Source of the DNA: Hofstenia miamia
Lineage: Eukaryota; Xenacoelomorpha; Acoela; Hofsteniidae
Length of the DNA: 64,000 bases
Direction: 5' to 3'
NCBI GenBank assembly: GCA_900660155.1
Contig: CABFPE010000144.1
Span: 647,303 to 711,302, forward strand
Shown here: piece by piece, positions 1 to 10,902 of the stretch
How the letters are laid out: every line of letters starts with the position of its first letter
Numbering within the stretch: position 1 is the stretch's first letter
Program-made: the position numbers and the translations under genes
The notes under the pieces: generated by a model
Seen by the model: only the letters and a program-made list of their open reading frames with translations
The model's database searches: none
What the model was told of the DNA's origin: nothing

Positions 1-360
1 AAAAATATACGAAGTTGTTTCTTTACAATGCTAGGACGATCATAAATGTTGATATTAGAATTGACTGATATGTAATTAGTCAAGTAAGTAATACGATCCC
101 AATAGTTGCTATATATATATATATATATATATTATCTATATATATATATATATATATTATTTGAAACTAATTCTTCTGTGACTTATTATATTTAAAATTA
201 AAATTAAATTTTAAACACATATATTAGACCGGTTTCGATAGATATTCTCAGAAAAGCAGAATGATAGATGAGAATAGGAACGTTAAATTTGACAAATTGA
301 TGCATATTTATTTTATTCTGTCTGGTACACACCCAACATAAAGATCGTTGAATATTTTGT
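1..360. other. Anonymous AT-rich DNA
   Basis: No coding signal is seen on either strand. The only structure is the TA microsatellite at 110-159, listed separately. The motif near 70-88 (ATTAGTCAAGTAAGTA) is loosely echoed at 5385-5400, but no element border could be fixed. Confidence 0.5.
110..159. repeat. (TA)n microsatellite
   Basis: A run of alternating TA with two short interruptions. The same repeat type recurs at about 5327, 7921, 7980, 17901, 18543, 26914, 41640 and 48582. Confidence 0.95.
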
Positions 361-798
361 AATAGTTCAGTGATGGAAAACCACTTATCCGAAATTAGGC
401 AGTAAATTCGTTTATTTGGAAGAATTCAAAATTGAAGTTTAGGAAAAGTTGTAAAGTTTCTCATGAAAACTTTGATAGCTACATGTATGTTACCAATAAC
501 GGTGAATAGAAAAAATTTCAGTAAAAGCTACATTGCCATATGCAATGTACCATGGAAAATAACGATATTTTTAATTTTGGTGAAATTCTACCTCTATTAT
601 AAACTATAAAATTTTGAAAACGGTAATAACACAGATCTTTTTAATTCATTAGAGGCTGTTTTAGAATAGAAACTGTATTAGGCTTATAATTCACATTTTT
701 GAGGATACATGAAATTAGAAATATGATATTCCTAAGTAAAGTTGCTTAAGATGTTTGAGTATTAGCAAGATGTTAATAAATTCCTAAAAAAATTAAAA
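361..798. repeat. 3' flank of CNBD2-like gene, also present near 38990
   Basis: The stretch containing TTTGGAAGAATTCAAAATTG followed by CATGAAAACTTTGATAGCT is repeated with scattered differences at about 38990-39120. It therefore belongs to the segmental duplication that carries the second, broken CNBD2-like copy. It has no coding content of its own. Confidence 0.7.
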
Positions 799-799
799 A

Positions 800-805
800 T
801 TTATT
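800..805 (-). promoter_or_regulatory. Polyadenylation signal AATAAA of the CNBD2-like gene
   Basis: AATAAA on the minus strand lies about 24 nt past the stop codon at 829, in the right place for a compact 3' UTR. Short AATAAA motifs are common in AT-rich DNA, so the support is positional. Confidence 0.5.
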
Positions 806-828
806 CTAAACTTCAGGAGCTTTTCGGC

Positions 829-2514
829 TTAATAAATAGGGTTATATAAGGGAGCTGATTTTCTCATGTCTTCAATGCGTTGCTTTTCGTTCAGTAATGT
901 CAGCCACCTTGAAGCATTAGCCCTCCAAGGTTTATTTTCAACGACTTGCTTAAATCTTTCATCATCAGAATCACTCTGTATTCTGTTGGAAACAACACTA
1001 TCAACAGTTCGTTGTTTATAGGCTTCCCAGTCGCAATTGGATCTGTATAAATCCAACAAGGCATCATCTGAAGGGTATTGAGTTTGCAGCTCAAATATTT
1101 TGCCCTGAATTAAGCGTTGTTTTTCTTGGTTTTTATAGCATCTTATGAAGTCTGACTTTCTCATCTTTAGAACTTTGCACTTTTCACTTACCAACATTAA
1201 GCTATTCTTACTGTTGCGTTTCTCTTCTGGTAAATTTAATACATCATTTTTTTCAAGTGATTTGACACTAATAAAAATTGCAATTTTATTCTGTTCTGCG
1301 GAAAGTTTTTTTTTAAGATTCATGTATACAGTTACGGAATTCGTCTGATTCATCATTTTCCTCATATCATTTCTTGTAGATTGCTCAGTAGATGCGGATA
1401 TATAAGCTTTTTTCTTGTTAAGAATCGCTTCGATGTCTATTTCATTCTCTTCTTCAGAAAATTGAAGACAAGAATCAACGTCAATGTCACTTCCAATTGA
1501 CATTTTTCTGAAGGAGCCCTTAATTGCCTTAGACATGTTCAACTCTAACAATTTCATTATCATGCATTTCCCTTCTAAAACGAAGTAGATGTAACTATCA
1601 TCAACCGTGTCTTTAGTAATGAATTGATTAATCGGATACTCAGCAATGTGGCTGAATAAACATAAACTTTGTATGCTTACTAAGTCCCAGTACTCCCTAA
1701 ATAAATAGTGTTCTTTAATGAAATTTATTCGCAACTCTATTTCATTGTCATACACTCTTGGACAGACATCTTCAAAAATCCTTTTTTCGATGCACAAGAG
1801 TTCGCATTCCTCTCTGCATGTGACTGTTTCATGCCTTTCTACACCTCGAATGATAGAAGCTAAATCACCAAATGACATACCCTTAGTTAAAATAGCCTCT
1901 AAATTCGTGCCATTTTGTCCAGAACTGCTTACAAAAACTGATCCAGTATATATAAGATAAAATGATAGTCCAATATGTCCTTGCCGTAATATAACTCGTC
2001 TTGGTTGAACTCCAAGAAAATACATAGACCTCCCCATTTCAAACTGCATTTTGCGCGAAAACTTTTCAAAACCTTCCAACCCACGAAGCAGCAAAAGAAG
2101 TTGGTTTATGTCATTTTCAGTGCGATGTTCAGGCTTAATGAATAAAATGATTTTTGCCCATCCTGGAAGGTTGTCTTGTTGATTGTTTTCACTGGATTCG
2201 AAATCAAGAATGGCAAACTTTTTCTCTCTCATATCCTTCTCACTTTCTGTTTTCGCGTGGTACTGCATCTCAAGAACACTGGGTTTATGTAGTTTTATGC
2301 TAGTATCAATCATACTTTTCATGAAGTAATGAGTAAGTATAGTTGCCTTTACAGCTCTTCGAAAATACTCATTAATAAATTGCTTTCTCAGCATGCTATC
2401 TCTTTCTTTTTGTGAGCGTACCCGATTTTTAGCACGCATGCACCATTTGTGTACTTGAACCGCAATTCTTACTCCAAACATCAATTCTGTGCTGCGTTTA
2501 ATGACTCTTTTTTC
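829..2514 (-). CDS. CNBD2-like cyclic nucleotide-binding protein, large 3' exon
   Basis: This exon encodes most of a protein of the animal CNBD2 type (cyclic nucleotide-binding domain-containing protein 2, a cytosolic protein linked to sperm function in mammals). The frame is open for 561 codons. About 140-245 residues in is a clear cNMP-binding beta-roll (RRVILRQGHIGLSFYLIYTG), with the phosphate-binding cassette FGDLASIIRGVERHETV. The canonical Glu of FGE is Asp, and the Arg before the last strand is kept. A second, diverged cNMP-like roll starts near residue 275 (FVLEGKCMIM). The frame continues upstream of the first ATG (2481) to an intron acceptor, TTTAG, at 2517-2515. It therefore reads best as an internal or last exon joined to the exon at 5220-4897. 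An AATAAA follows the stop. A decayed copy lies at 38985-41640. The family assignment is confident; whether it still binds cAMP or cGMP is not known. Confidence 0.85.
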   Translation of the reverse strand, partial: EKRVIKRSTELMFGVRIAVQVHKWCMRAKNRVRSQKERDSMLRKQFINEYFRRAVKATILTHYFMKSMIDTSIKLHKPSVLEMQYHAKTESEKDMREKKFAILDFESSENNQQDNLPGWAKIILFIKPEHRTENDINQLLLLLRGLEGFEKFSRKMQFEMGRSMYFLGVQPRRVILRQGHIGLSFYLIYTGSVFVSSSGQNGTNLEAILTKGMSFGDLASIIRGVERHETVTCREECELLCIEKRIFEDVCPRVYDNEIELRINFIKEHYLFREYWDLVSIQSLCLFSHIAEYPINQFITKDTVDDSYIYFVLEGKCMIMKLLELNMSKAIKGSFRKMSIGSDIDVDSCLQFSEEENEIDIEAILNKKKAYISASTEQSTRNDMRKMMNQTNSVTVYMNLKKKLSAEQNKIAIFISVKSLEKNDVLNLPEEKRNSKNSLMLVSEKCKVLKMRKSDFIRCYKNQEKQRLIQGKIFELQTQYPSDDALLDLYRSNCDWEAYKQRTVDSVVSNRIQSDSDDERFKQVVENKPWRANASRWLTLLNEKQRIEDMRKSAPLYNPIY

Positions 2515-3033
2515 CTAAATTATCAAATTTTTAAATAATTTTTCTATAAAAATTGCGAAAAAGTGCAACATATATCATAATAATTTTGAATGTCTTGGAA
2601 CTTTTTCAGTGCTATAGATCTTACATAAAGCAGTCAGGTGGAGCTCAAGAGGCACATGCTACTCTCCTCCACTTGAGTTTTGCTGGAAAAAGGACAAGCG
2701 AGTTATATTTTTCAAGATCATTTTTAGTGTATTTCTTTGGTTTAGAACATCATAATTTGGATATTCTTCATGCATTGTATTTTATGCAGTGTTGTAAGGT
2801 TAACAGTTGCCACAATTCATAAATTTGGCAACCTTGATGATGGCCCATTTTTGAAACCCTTAATTTATATTTGGGAAAAAACAATTATGAAAAAATGTTC
2901 AAGTGCTTAAAACATGTCTTGTAAAAAACGTTTTTACTGATTACAACGAGGATTGTCTTTGTTTATGGTGTGAATAACTCGGACTTGAAGTAAAGGCCTG
3001 CTTAAACTTTGGTCTCAACCCAGGAATGGGCAT

Positions 3034-3100
3034 GAAATTGCAGAAAAGGCCGTTTATACCGCTATGAATGCATTGGGTAGCTCACGATTAAACACACTCT
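3034..3100. repeat. 67-bp direct repeat, copy 1
   Basis: This stretch recurs almost unchanged at 3956-4022 (shared core ACCGCTATGAATGCATTGGG). The pair brackets about 855 bp of unique sequence. The duplicated locus has only one copy, at about 41292-41360. Confidence 0.85.
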
Positions 3101-3955
3101 TTAGATCATCATTTCGAAAGTAACTTACTATTACGCAACACAAAAATGTTATTATACATTTCTAGTATACCCAACCTTAGTCTAGCAAATCGAAAAATTA
3201 AAGAATTTTCTTGGGTCGGGTTTGGGACTAAATTTTCAGCTCATGCCCTAAGATTCGAAATTTGCAATCATATTAAGCACAGTGTAATACAGACTAATTA
3301 AGTGTAATCCTAGTAAGATCAACCTAAGACAGTGTTATCTTATTAGTTTCCGGAATCAATATAATACATTCTTATCTTAATAATTATCAGACTACTTAGA
3401 CACACTGATAAATCTCATTAAGTTCTGCTTAATACACTATAATCTTAATAAGATAATGAAAAGTAAAAAAATTCGCTAATTTAATATTCCTATATATCAC
3501 GTAAAATAAGCACAGTTTCTAACATATAGAGCTATGTACACCCCTAGTCGAATATTATACATTGCTTGTATTGCTTGCCGAATACAAAATAACAAATTAG
3601 ATATCCATATATTTACAAGTATATTATTATCATACCTAGTAGTCTATGTTATTAGTCTGTAAGATTTTGCAAATACAAGTTATTCTTATTAGGGGCACTA
3701 TTAGTAATCTTACTAAGATTAGCCAAATCCGGATCTTAGGGTGTTAATCCCTGGCTCTTCTATACAAAATTAAAAGTGATGTAGGAATGCACAATAATAA
3801 TAGAAAATTAAATCGAATTGGAATTAAACTTTTTGGAGGTTAGATGTATAAAAGCTTGTGTTGTGTGTATAGGTTTTGATCTGTGATTGCTGTTTGTAGT
3901 GCTGATTTCATCGCTATCGTAATTAACTATCGTATTAGGCTCAAAGAAAATTGTT

Positions 3956-4022
3956 GAAATTGTAGAAAAAGCCGTTTATACCGCTATGAATGCATTGGGT
4001 AGCTCACGATTAAACACACTCT
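3956..4022. repeat. 67-bp direct repeat, copy 2
   Basis: Second copy of the repeat at 3034-3100. The sequence after it (to about 4300) matches the duplicated locus at 41350-41640. Copy 2 is therefore in the ancestral position, and copy 1 with the DNA between is the later addition. Confidence 0.85.
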
Positions 4023-4896
4023 GATGATCATCATGTCCACGGAAGAAATCGTTGACAATTTGCAAGCAATTTCAAAGAAATTTTATAAGGAAAATCGTAT
4101 AGACAGATACAAATGAAAAGTTGAGAAGCTTAAAGCTAATTCTCTAAAACATAACAATGAATTTTTCTATAATAGAGAAAATTATTTTATTCTGTAATTA
4201 GTAATGCATAAATTCCAAAGAAAATATGCATAAGCTTAAATTTCAAATATTGGAATAGTGCAGTTTTTTAGTTATTGCTAATCTCAATTTAAAAATGGTC
4301 AGATCCCGATAAAATTGCAACTACAAAAGCTTTTGAATTTACCTTATTCTACTTGAAATTTACCAAAATTTGTGATGTGTTCCTCAAAAAATTTTTAAGT
4401 GATTATAACTCACAAATTATTTAAAACCTGAAAACACTACAAAATAAGTTTCCTCTTTCTTTTTCGACACAATTCTTGACGAATTTTGACATTGCGCGTG
4501 AGGCACATCTGAACGAGCCTCAAACTGTTTTTCTTCAAAAGCAAAATATATTAAGGTAGTTGTTGTTCTCACTGGCATTAGACCGAATCATTGTCTGAAC
4601 ACTAGGTATTGCAAAAATTTTAATGTTTCTACCAATACCGTATTTCTCATTGAAAAGATAATAATTTTTTGCACCTCAAGGACAAGAATAATGATTACAT
4701 GAGCGAGAACAGACACAAAGATGTGTCCATATAAATATCTTTCAATATTTCCTAGCTGCCTTTGAAAAAAATTGTTAAAAAATATAGAGAAAGCTGTTTG
4801 TTATATAAGGTAATGCTAGTAGAAAGAGGGTTAATGGCACTATTCTCCACGTTTCTTAATTTATATTTAATTTTCGAATATAATCGATTAAATTAC

Positions 4897-5220
4897 CTCA
4901 ATTTCTTTAATTTGAGTGTAACTTAACTTTCGTCTTCTTCTCTCAATTGATTGATTTTTTATTTCCGATAATGTCTGTTGTATGGGAGATACTCCTTCTA
5001 TGTAGTTAGTACCCGGAAGTGCCTTTAGCCCTTTTATACATCGTAACTCAGAATTGTAAACGCTGCTCTTTGGTCTTCTACATTTTAGCTTCAAAGACGA
5101 ATCTGTTGAAAGTGAGGAAAGAGATCGCATTCGCCTGCTAAAGGCCGTAGAGTTATAGGAAAGATTTTCAACTATTGACAATGATGTTGAACTTCGAAAT
5201 GTGTGATCCGGTGGATTCAT
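4897..5220 (-). CDS. Probable 5' exon of the CNBD2-like gene
   Basis: The frame opens with ATG at 5220, directly after an in-frame TAA, and encodes 108 residues before a strong splice donor GAG|GTAATT at 4897/4896. Read on unspliced, the frame stops two codons later. The donor is phase 0 and matches the phase-0 acceptor of the exon ending at 2514. The join would read KEIE-EKRVIKR and give a protein of about 669 residues. The segment is Ser/Arg-rich and basic, as expected for a disordered N-terminus, and has no known domain. A possible acceptor (ATTTAG) 8 nt upstream of the ATG means a 5' UTR exon may exist. It is absent from the duplicated copy. The exon is inferred from frame, phase and position; RNA evidence is lacking. 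Confidence 0.55.
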
Positions 5221-5325
5221 TTAGTCTAAATACATTTAGTAGAGTAAATATCAATTGGTTAATTTGTTTAAAATAATTGAATATTTTCAGTTTCTATCAA
5301 TTTGCTAGCATGTAGAAGTATATAG

Positions 5326-5326
<1 letters not shown>

Positions 5327-5368
<42 letters not shown>
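5327..5368. repeat. (TA)n microsatellite
   Basis: Uninterrupted alternating TA of about 42 nt. Confidence 0.95.
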
Positions 5369-5371
<3 letters not shown>

Positions 5372-6079
5372 ATAGGTCACTTAATTAGGCAAGTAAGTAT
5401 AGCTTTGTTGAAACAAGGTCAGACAAAATTATTGGTTTAAAAATGAAAGAGTTGGAATTTCGATAGACATATCAGTACCATTGAACCGAAATGTAAAAGC
5501 TAAGAAGAAAAATATGAAATTCAAATATAAGTAACAGAGTTGAAGGATTCGCCGTAGTAGCTGAAGCACTAAAAGCAGTAAGCAAGAAACGTAATTGGTA
5601 ATTGAAGGAAATAGTATTGCCATAGTGGAAGATGAATATATCAAGGAAATACTAAATTACAGTTACGACAAATCAGAACAATCAGTGTTTAAATAATTAG
5701 TGGGCTGATAACATTTCCTCAATTAATAATTTTATACATTCATACATTTTCATTAAAAAATGTAGAACACAATTATTTACATATTTTCAACTAGTAGTGT
5801 AGCTACAGAGGGGGATTGAAAGCAGATCACCCTCCCCTCAGATATAATAATAAGTAGCTTATTACACCATTGTAATGAATTTTTATATAACTTTCTTTGC
5901 CCCCTAAATTCCATGGGCTGCTTACGTCTCTGTTTTCAACTAAATATTGTTGTTTTCGAATGAATAATTCCAAAGTAAACAATGATTAACTGATTTAATC
6001 CCTTGGTGAGAAATTATTCATCATTGCCAAAAGGCCCGTGGCTTGCATTCCCAAGTTAGGGGGCCGTGTCCCCTACTTA
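5369..6079. other. Anonymous AT-rich DNA
   Basis: No coding signal with family resemblance. The short minus-strand frame at 5429-5644 is hydrophobic low-complexity translation and is not taken as a gene. Confidence 0.5.
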
Positions 6080-6780
6080 TATAGGTGCAAAGAGCATAGT
6101 TACTGAATTATTCGAAAATTAAGGATTTAATGCATAAGTCTGAATTTGCTATGAAGTAGTCAATTAAGTTGTTATTCCGTGTGGGACAGTCAGTATTTAC
6201 ACAGTGAAAATCATATGTGGCACAAAATTCGTTTAATGATTTTTTTTCAAGATTGTTAAAATAATTTATATTAAAGTCACCAAATACATTTATGAAATGA
6301 GTATGGGTCATTTATTTCGGAAATTTCATTTGACTTATAATTTGGATAGTCAATATGATAATTTTTATTTAGGTTGTATGTGATTTTAATCAGTTCCTTA
6401 TGATATTTGTTTTCAAACGATATAATTTCTATCCAGTGTGATTCAAATACATCGGGGTCTAATTCATATTCCAATTTACGGATTGGTTTTTAAAATTTTT
6501 GAACTATTATCATGAGTCCGCCACCTCTACCTAATCGGTTTTTATGAAGTTGTCATAATAATGTCGATCAGTATTAAACAAATTAGGATCAGTGTCATCA
6601 TTTAACCAAGTTTCAGTAACTAAGAATATTGCATTTTAACCTATCTTATTTATTAGGGTTTAGAAAATCATTTCTGTTTGAATTGAGACTTCTAGCATTA
6701 ATAAAAACGAATTTGTAGTTATTATTGTATTTTCTTATTTTATTTTCTATTTTTTATTCTTCTAGAATTGATCCTGGGTT
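6080..6780 (-). pseudogene. LINE APE-type endonuclease domain
   Basis: Successive pieces in different frames spell an apurinic-like endonuclease: INARSLNSNRND (about 6700), FLVTETWLNDDTDPNLF (about 6620, containing the catalytic TETW), NRLGRGGGLMIIV (about 6520), YELDPDVFESHWIEI (about 6450), FGDFNINYF (6290) and LIDYFIANS (6160, the usual DYF/DHI block). At least three frame shifts or stops separate these pieces, so the copy is dead. RT is not present downstream. Confidence 0.75.
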
Positions 6781-7219
6781 AAGCTTTATATCTCCCGAGA
6801 GCAGTAATTTTATGAAATAAAAATATTATTGAGATAATTAAGAAGAAACTTACAGAATTTAGTTGTATATGCGAGTATGTTGAAAGAGGATTTAAATATA
6901 CGATTTTCAAAAAATTGCTGTTTATTATCGCATAAATTTTAGAGCTAACACTCAAAAGTTGGTAGATGATATACTTACTGAATTTTAGAGTCGCTGTGTA
7001 ATAGTGTTTAGTGGAAGTTGGTTTTAAGTTAGGTGTTGTAATGTGTGAGTGTATATAGTATATAGCTACATTTTTTTTAACAAAGATATGTTAAAATATA
7101 CAAAATTAAAAGTACCTGTTTGATTTTCAATGATATGTAGGAGTAGAGAAAAGGACGCGACGGGCAGTTACAGCTTTGGAATAGAAGACATTGGCTATAA
7201 GATGAGATGGATTAGAGAT

Positions 7220-7740
7220 TTAGTGAAGTTTAAAGAACGTTTGAAGATTGTGAATCATGTGTACTAGACCTTGACGAGAAAGATGCATTCCATCCCAAGC
7301 AAGAAGTTTATCATTGATATGACGAGGAGCAAGTAAAAAACTTTTGAAAACAGGAATCTCAGAGAAATTGTTCATAGATAGAGAGTGGATGATTCGGTTG
7401 AAGTCTTGAATGATGAAGTTTTTTTGAGGATTAGAATCGTGACAGTCTAGAATTATTTCAAGAACGTAAATGTAGTGGGGTGTGTATTTACGACGAACTT
7501 CAGTGATCAGTCTTCTTAGCTTTGATTTGAAAGACTGATTGTCATTGGAATTAAGAGCATCTATAAGACCAGTGTTGATTATGGTGGAGTCGATGTGAGT
7601 TTTGGGATATGAGGAGATTTTTTCAGTGAGTTTCTTTGTGTTGTGGCCTGGATAAGAGTGAGTCGTCATCGTCTAATTTGGAAGAAGATTATGAGAGCGA
7701 ACTTTCTTCAGAATACTACTACCAATGAGAAGAGTAGTAA
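7220..7740 (-). pseudogene. LINE ORF1 with SGNH esterase-like domain
   Basis: The conserved blocks of an SGNH hydrolase are visible. LLIGSSILKKV lies near 7710 (block I, Ser in GSS). NTGLIDALN is in the middle. WDGMHLSRQGL near the C-end is the Asp-x-x-His block. Such domains are known from ORF1 of CR1-clade LINEs, where they are thought to bind lipids or nucleic acid complexes. One in-frame stop sits between block I and the THSYPGHNTKKL segment. From 7669 down to 7220 the frame is open for 149 codons. The upstream part of ORF1 (to about 7900) is too diverged to read. Confidence 0.7.
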
Positions 7741-7920
7741 TGTTTAACTTTATAGACTTGATATAGTTTGATTCTGATTTCGGTTTTGGCGATTGAGAAA
7801 TTTCCTTAAAAGATGAATATCGACGTGGTGAAGACTGGACAAATGCATCATAAATAGTCTTCAGAGGAGAGCGCAGCTTTAAAAAGGTGCAAGAGAGCTT
7901 CAGAAGAGAGATCTCTTGGA

Positions 7921-7976
7921 TATATATATATATATNATCTTAGAATACTTACACGTTTGAAACTCTCTCTATCTCT

Positions 7977-8027
<51 letters not shown>

Positions 8028-8035
8028 TATTGTTA
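7921..8035. repeat. (TA)n microsatellites around a single N
   Basis: Two TA runs (7921-7935 and about 7979-8030) flank a 40-nt spacer and a single N at 7936. Similar words (ATCTCTTG then TATATA) lie before both runs, so the N probably marks a shaky join in a low-complexity region. Confidence 0.9.
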
Positions 8036-8689
8036 AATGTAATGAATTACCGAAATATTCCTCAGTAATGAGTAATATTTTGCTTAGACAAATAGTCTGT
8101 TGAAATGAAAAAGAAATCTTTGTATTTTAGGAGATTTTTACACACCTATCAACAAAATAGAAAATGTTTCAATGTGTCCATTTAGAGAAAACTTTCTCTT
8201 TTTCAGTAGGATTTTTTTGAGAGATGGTTTTTGACTAGATGTTTACAGCGAGTTAAAAAGGTTCCAGAAAGGGACTTAGAAATTCTTTAACTAGGTAATT
8301 GATGCATTTAAATGGTTCGAAAGATGTATTTTGTTTCATTTGATGCCATTGTGTAAGAAAATTATATTCAGATGAAGTTAAGGTAGTATATGAATTGCAA
8401 AAAAACAACGTGAAATCTAAAGGGCTCAGATTCACGGAAATGACATTATTTGTACTATGTTAAAGTTGAAGTGAGTAAATAATGTAGCGACTAACCTTAA
8501 GTGCTGATGCATAGACAACGAAGTGGTTGCTTGTCCAAGACACAATTCAGTTACAAATTGAAGACAATTATCTAAATTTAAACCTATTATAAGATGCCAA
8601 GCTTAATAAGCCGTTAGGTTTATGCATCATTACATCAATTCAAAACGTACTAAACCAATTTCGACGGTAATTGTACAAGCTTTCACTTA
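8036..8689. other. Anonymous AT-rich DNA
   Basis: No feature could be supported. The frame 8253-8435 (minus) has no recognisable similarity. Confidence 0.4.
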
Positions 8690-9362
8690 TTTTATTTTAA
8701 TTACCAAGCTTGCAATACAACTTTACATCACTTCTGTAGCATTGATTTATTGCAACTGCTCAAAATCTCCAATTAGTGAGAGCATTTCTGAAGTTGAAGG
8801 TATTGAATGTGAATGAAGTGAAATAATTGTTAGTTTACCTGACACTTGTTCTGCCGTGAGCAATAAACTTATTTCTACTTGTCAATTATTTGAACAATTC
8901 CTAAACATTATGTACATTTGGTTTTCTTTATCCACAGAACACTATACAAATATTAAAAGAGTCATGTTAAGTTCTGGAAAAATGTCGAAGTTTTGGAGAA
9001 ATATATGACAATATTACTGCTGATGACTTGGATCTTGAATTGTGCCATTTTTATGTTTATAAAACAATATGAAACAAAATTTTAATGATGTTCATGATGC
9101 TTTAAATTATGTGTTCAGGAGTAACATTCATTATTTACATCCTAAAATGTGTATTGTGTTACAGCTTTTTCCCATCATCTCAATCACAGCAGCTTTGCAA
9201 GATTTAAACTAATAAAAACATATATATGATTAGTTATTATGGGAAATCATTTATTGGCCCTTACAATGATTTTGTTAACATTGATATAGCTAGACAGCTG
9301 GATTTTGGACAATTAATTGACAAATTCACCACATTAAAAGTGAGAAATGCCAGATATGTTTA
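8690..9362 (+). pseudogene. hAT transposase relic, C-terminal part
   Basis: Broken pieces in changing plus-strand frames match the C-terminal region of ZMYM1-like hAT transposases. ITADDLDLELCHF lies near 9015. LHPKMCIVLQLFPI near 9138 corresponds to the usual conserved stretch before the dimerisation block. IARQLDFGQLIDKFTTLKVR near 9290 is the typical end of the protein. The ERSFS core between them has been lost. Several stops and shifts are present and no terminal repeats were found, so this is an old relic. Confidence 0.55.
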
Positions 9363-9369
9363 ATTATTA

Positions 9370-10740
9370 ATTTATAGTTTTATATCTTTTTTGTCTTATA
9401 TTTTTATACATATCTTAAAGATATCTTACTACAATAAATTCTACATTGATGTCACTACATTAATTGTGTTCTTGGGTTAAACTTTAGCGTGGTCTGTACA
9501 TATATATAAAATACATAAAGTTGACATATCCATTTAAAGGCCCTGTCTTGTTACATTGATGGGGGTCGCTAAAAAGCAAAGACTGACTCTATTAATAGTA
9601 ATTTTCAATTTTGTAGTTTTCATAAAATGATGGGTTAATCTTAGCATTGAGGTAACTGCATTCAAAATTTTCAACCATTGTGCTTTGATAAAATAACAAT
9701 GTGTACACTGAGATCATTTATATAAGTCTATTGTGAAGGAAATATCATTAGAAGAAAGAACAGAGTTTCCATACATTAGTAAAGTTTGTATGTGTTCCTT
9801 AGTTTCTGCAGAAGTATTTCCCTCCACAATGTTAGGTTTGAAATAGGGATGAAGTATTTCACCTTTAATACAACTAAATTTTCTAATCTTTGAATGTTTT
9901 TTACAAGATTGAGAAGTTGCAGAACTTGCAGACAAGTCTGAATATATTAATGACGGACACCAAAACATCTGTAAGAAAAGAAATTCAAAAGTTCATGCTT
10001 AATGCCTACCCTGGATACTCTATAAGGAAGAATACCCTCTTCCTAAAAGGCATCAACCACTTGGAACTGATGGTGGCCAGTGACAATTCAGGTTGACAGA
10101 ATGCTCATCCCTCCTGCATCATAAACCATTTGAAGTTCATGGTGCTGATTAGTCATCACAGTCTCAGTAAAAACAGAAACCATTTTAGGCTTGTGCTTAA
10201 TCTGAGAAGTGTCCAATTCAGTGCTCCACAACCTGCATCCAAAGATGTATGGGACTGGTATGATTTCTTAGGTCTAATGTAAGGTAGTTGGTGGTGTGTG
10301 CTGATGTTTCATACTTAAATAAATGATATATTCCAAATGTTGGGAAATATAATTAGGCTTGGGATTTCTAATAGAACACTGTAGTATTATTGCAGTGGGT
10401 ACATTTACATTGTAATTAACCTGTTCATCAAATGGTTCTTCTAATACACTTTCAATATCATAATCATTCATGCTACAATTGTGGCATAATGTGGTATATT
10501 AAAAAAGAAATCCAATAAAAAAGGAAAGGAAACTAAGACTATCAACAAACTTTTATTTAACTATATTCTTTGTTATAACACATTTATCCTTTATTATAAT
10601 TGGTAAAATCATTTTAAGAGCAGTTACTAGATATTTGTTTTCAGTAAACTGTTTGACAAAAAGCTAAAGATGAAAAATGCTAAAGCTAATTTAGTAATGA
10701 CATCGCGTAATAGAAGCACGTTAAAGAATCGTAAACAATT
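9370..10740. other. Unrecognised region with relic-like frames
   Basis: Minus-strand frames at 10274-10471 (VPTAIILQCSIRNPKPNY) and 9714-9968, and sequence between them (e.g. MVSVFTETVMTNQHHELQMV, about 10180-10120), look more protein-like than the flanks. They could be pieces of one decayed coding region on the minus strand. I could not name a family. No splice signals or repeats settle the matter. Confidence 0.3.
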
Positions 10741-10902
10741 TTGAAATTAAAAAAAGATACATGATAATTGTTTATCTGTTTGTGCAATTTGATTATAAAT
10801 AGCTTGTAATAGAATTAGTGAGTATGAATTTAGTTTCAACAAATTTATCTTTTTTATATTGTCAGATTTGATTATTAAAGACAACAGAAAGCTAAATGTC
10901 AT

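Larger units (their letters stand above)
2515..4896 (-). other. Intron of the CNBD2-like gene (2382 nt)
   Basis: On the minus strand the intron opens with GTAATT at 4896 and closes with TTTAG at 2515. Both ends are in phase 0, which is the evidence that the two exons belong together. The acceptor's pyrimidine tract is weak. Parts of the intron (2515-2935 and 3953-4300) recur in the duplicated block at 40560-41640. No element with recognisable ends is seen in it. It contains a 67-bp direct repeat, listed separately. Confidence 0.6.
6080..7900 (-). mobile_element. LINE fragment A, CR1-like: ORF1 esterase plus endonuclease
   Basis: A minus-strand non-LTR retrotransposon piece that keeps the end of ORF1 and the start of ORF2. 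ORF1 carries an SGNH/GDSL esterase-like domain (7220-7740), and ORF2 begins with an APE-type endonuclease (about 6780-6080). The order ORF1 then EN is right for the strand. RT should follow below 6080 and is missing, so the copy has lost its 3' part. The SGNH ORF1 points to the CR1/L2 branch. It is a different copy from the RT-bearing fragment at 10903-12665, which lies upstream on the same strand. Confidence 0.75.
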
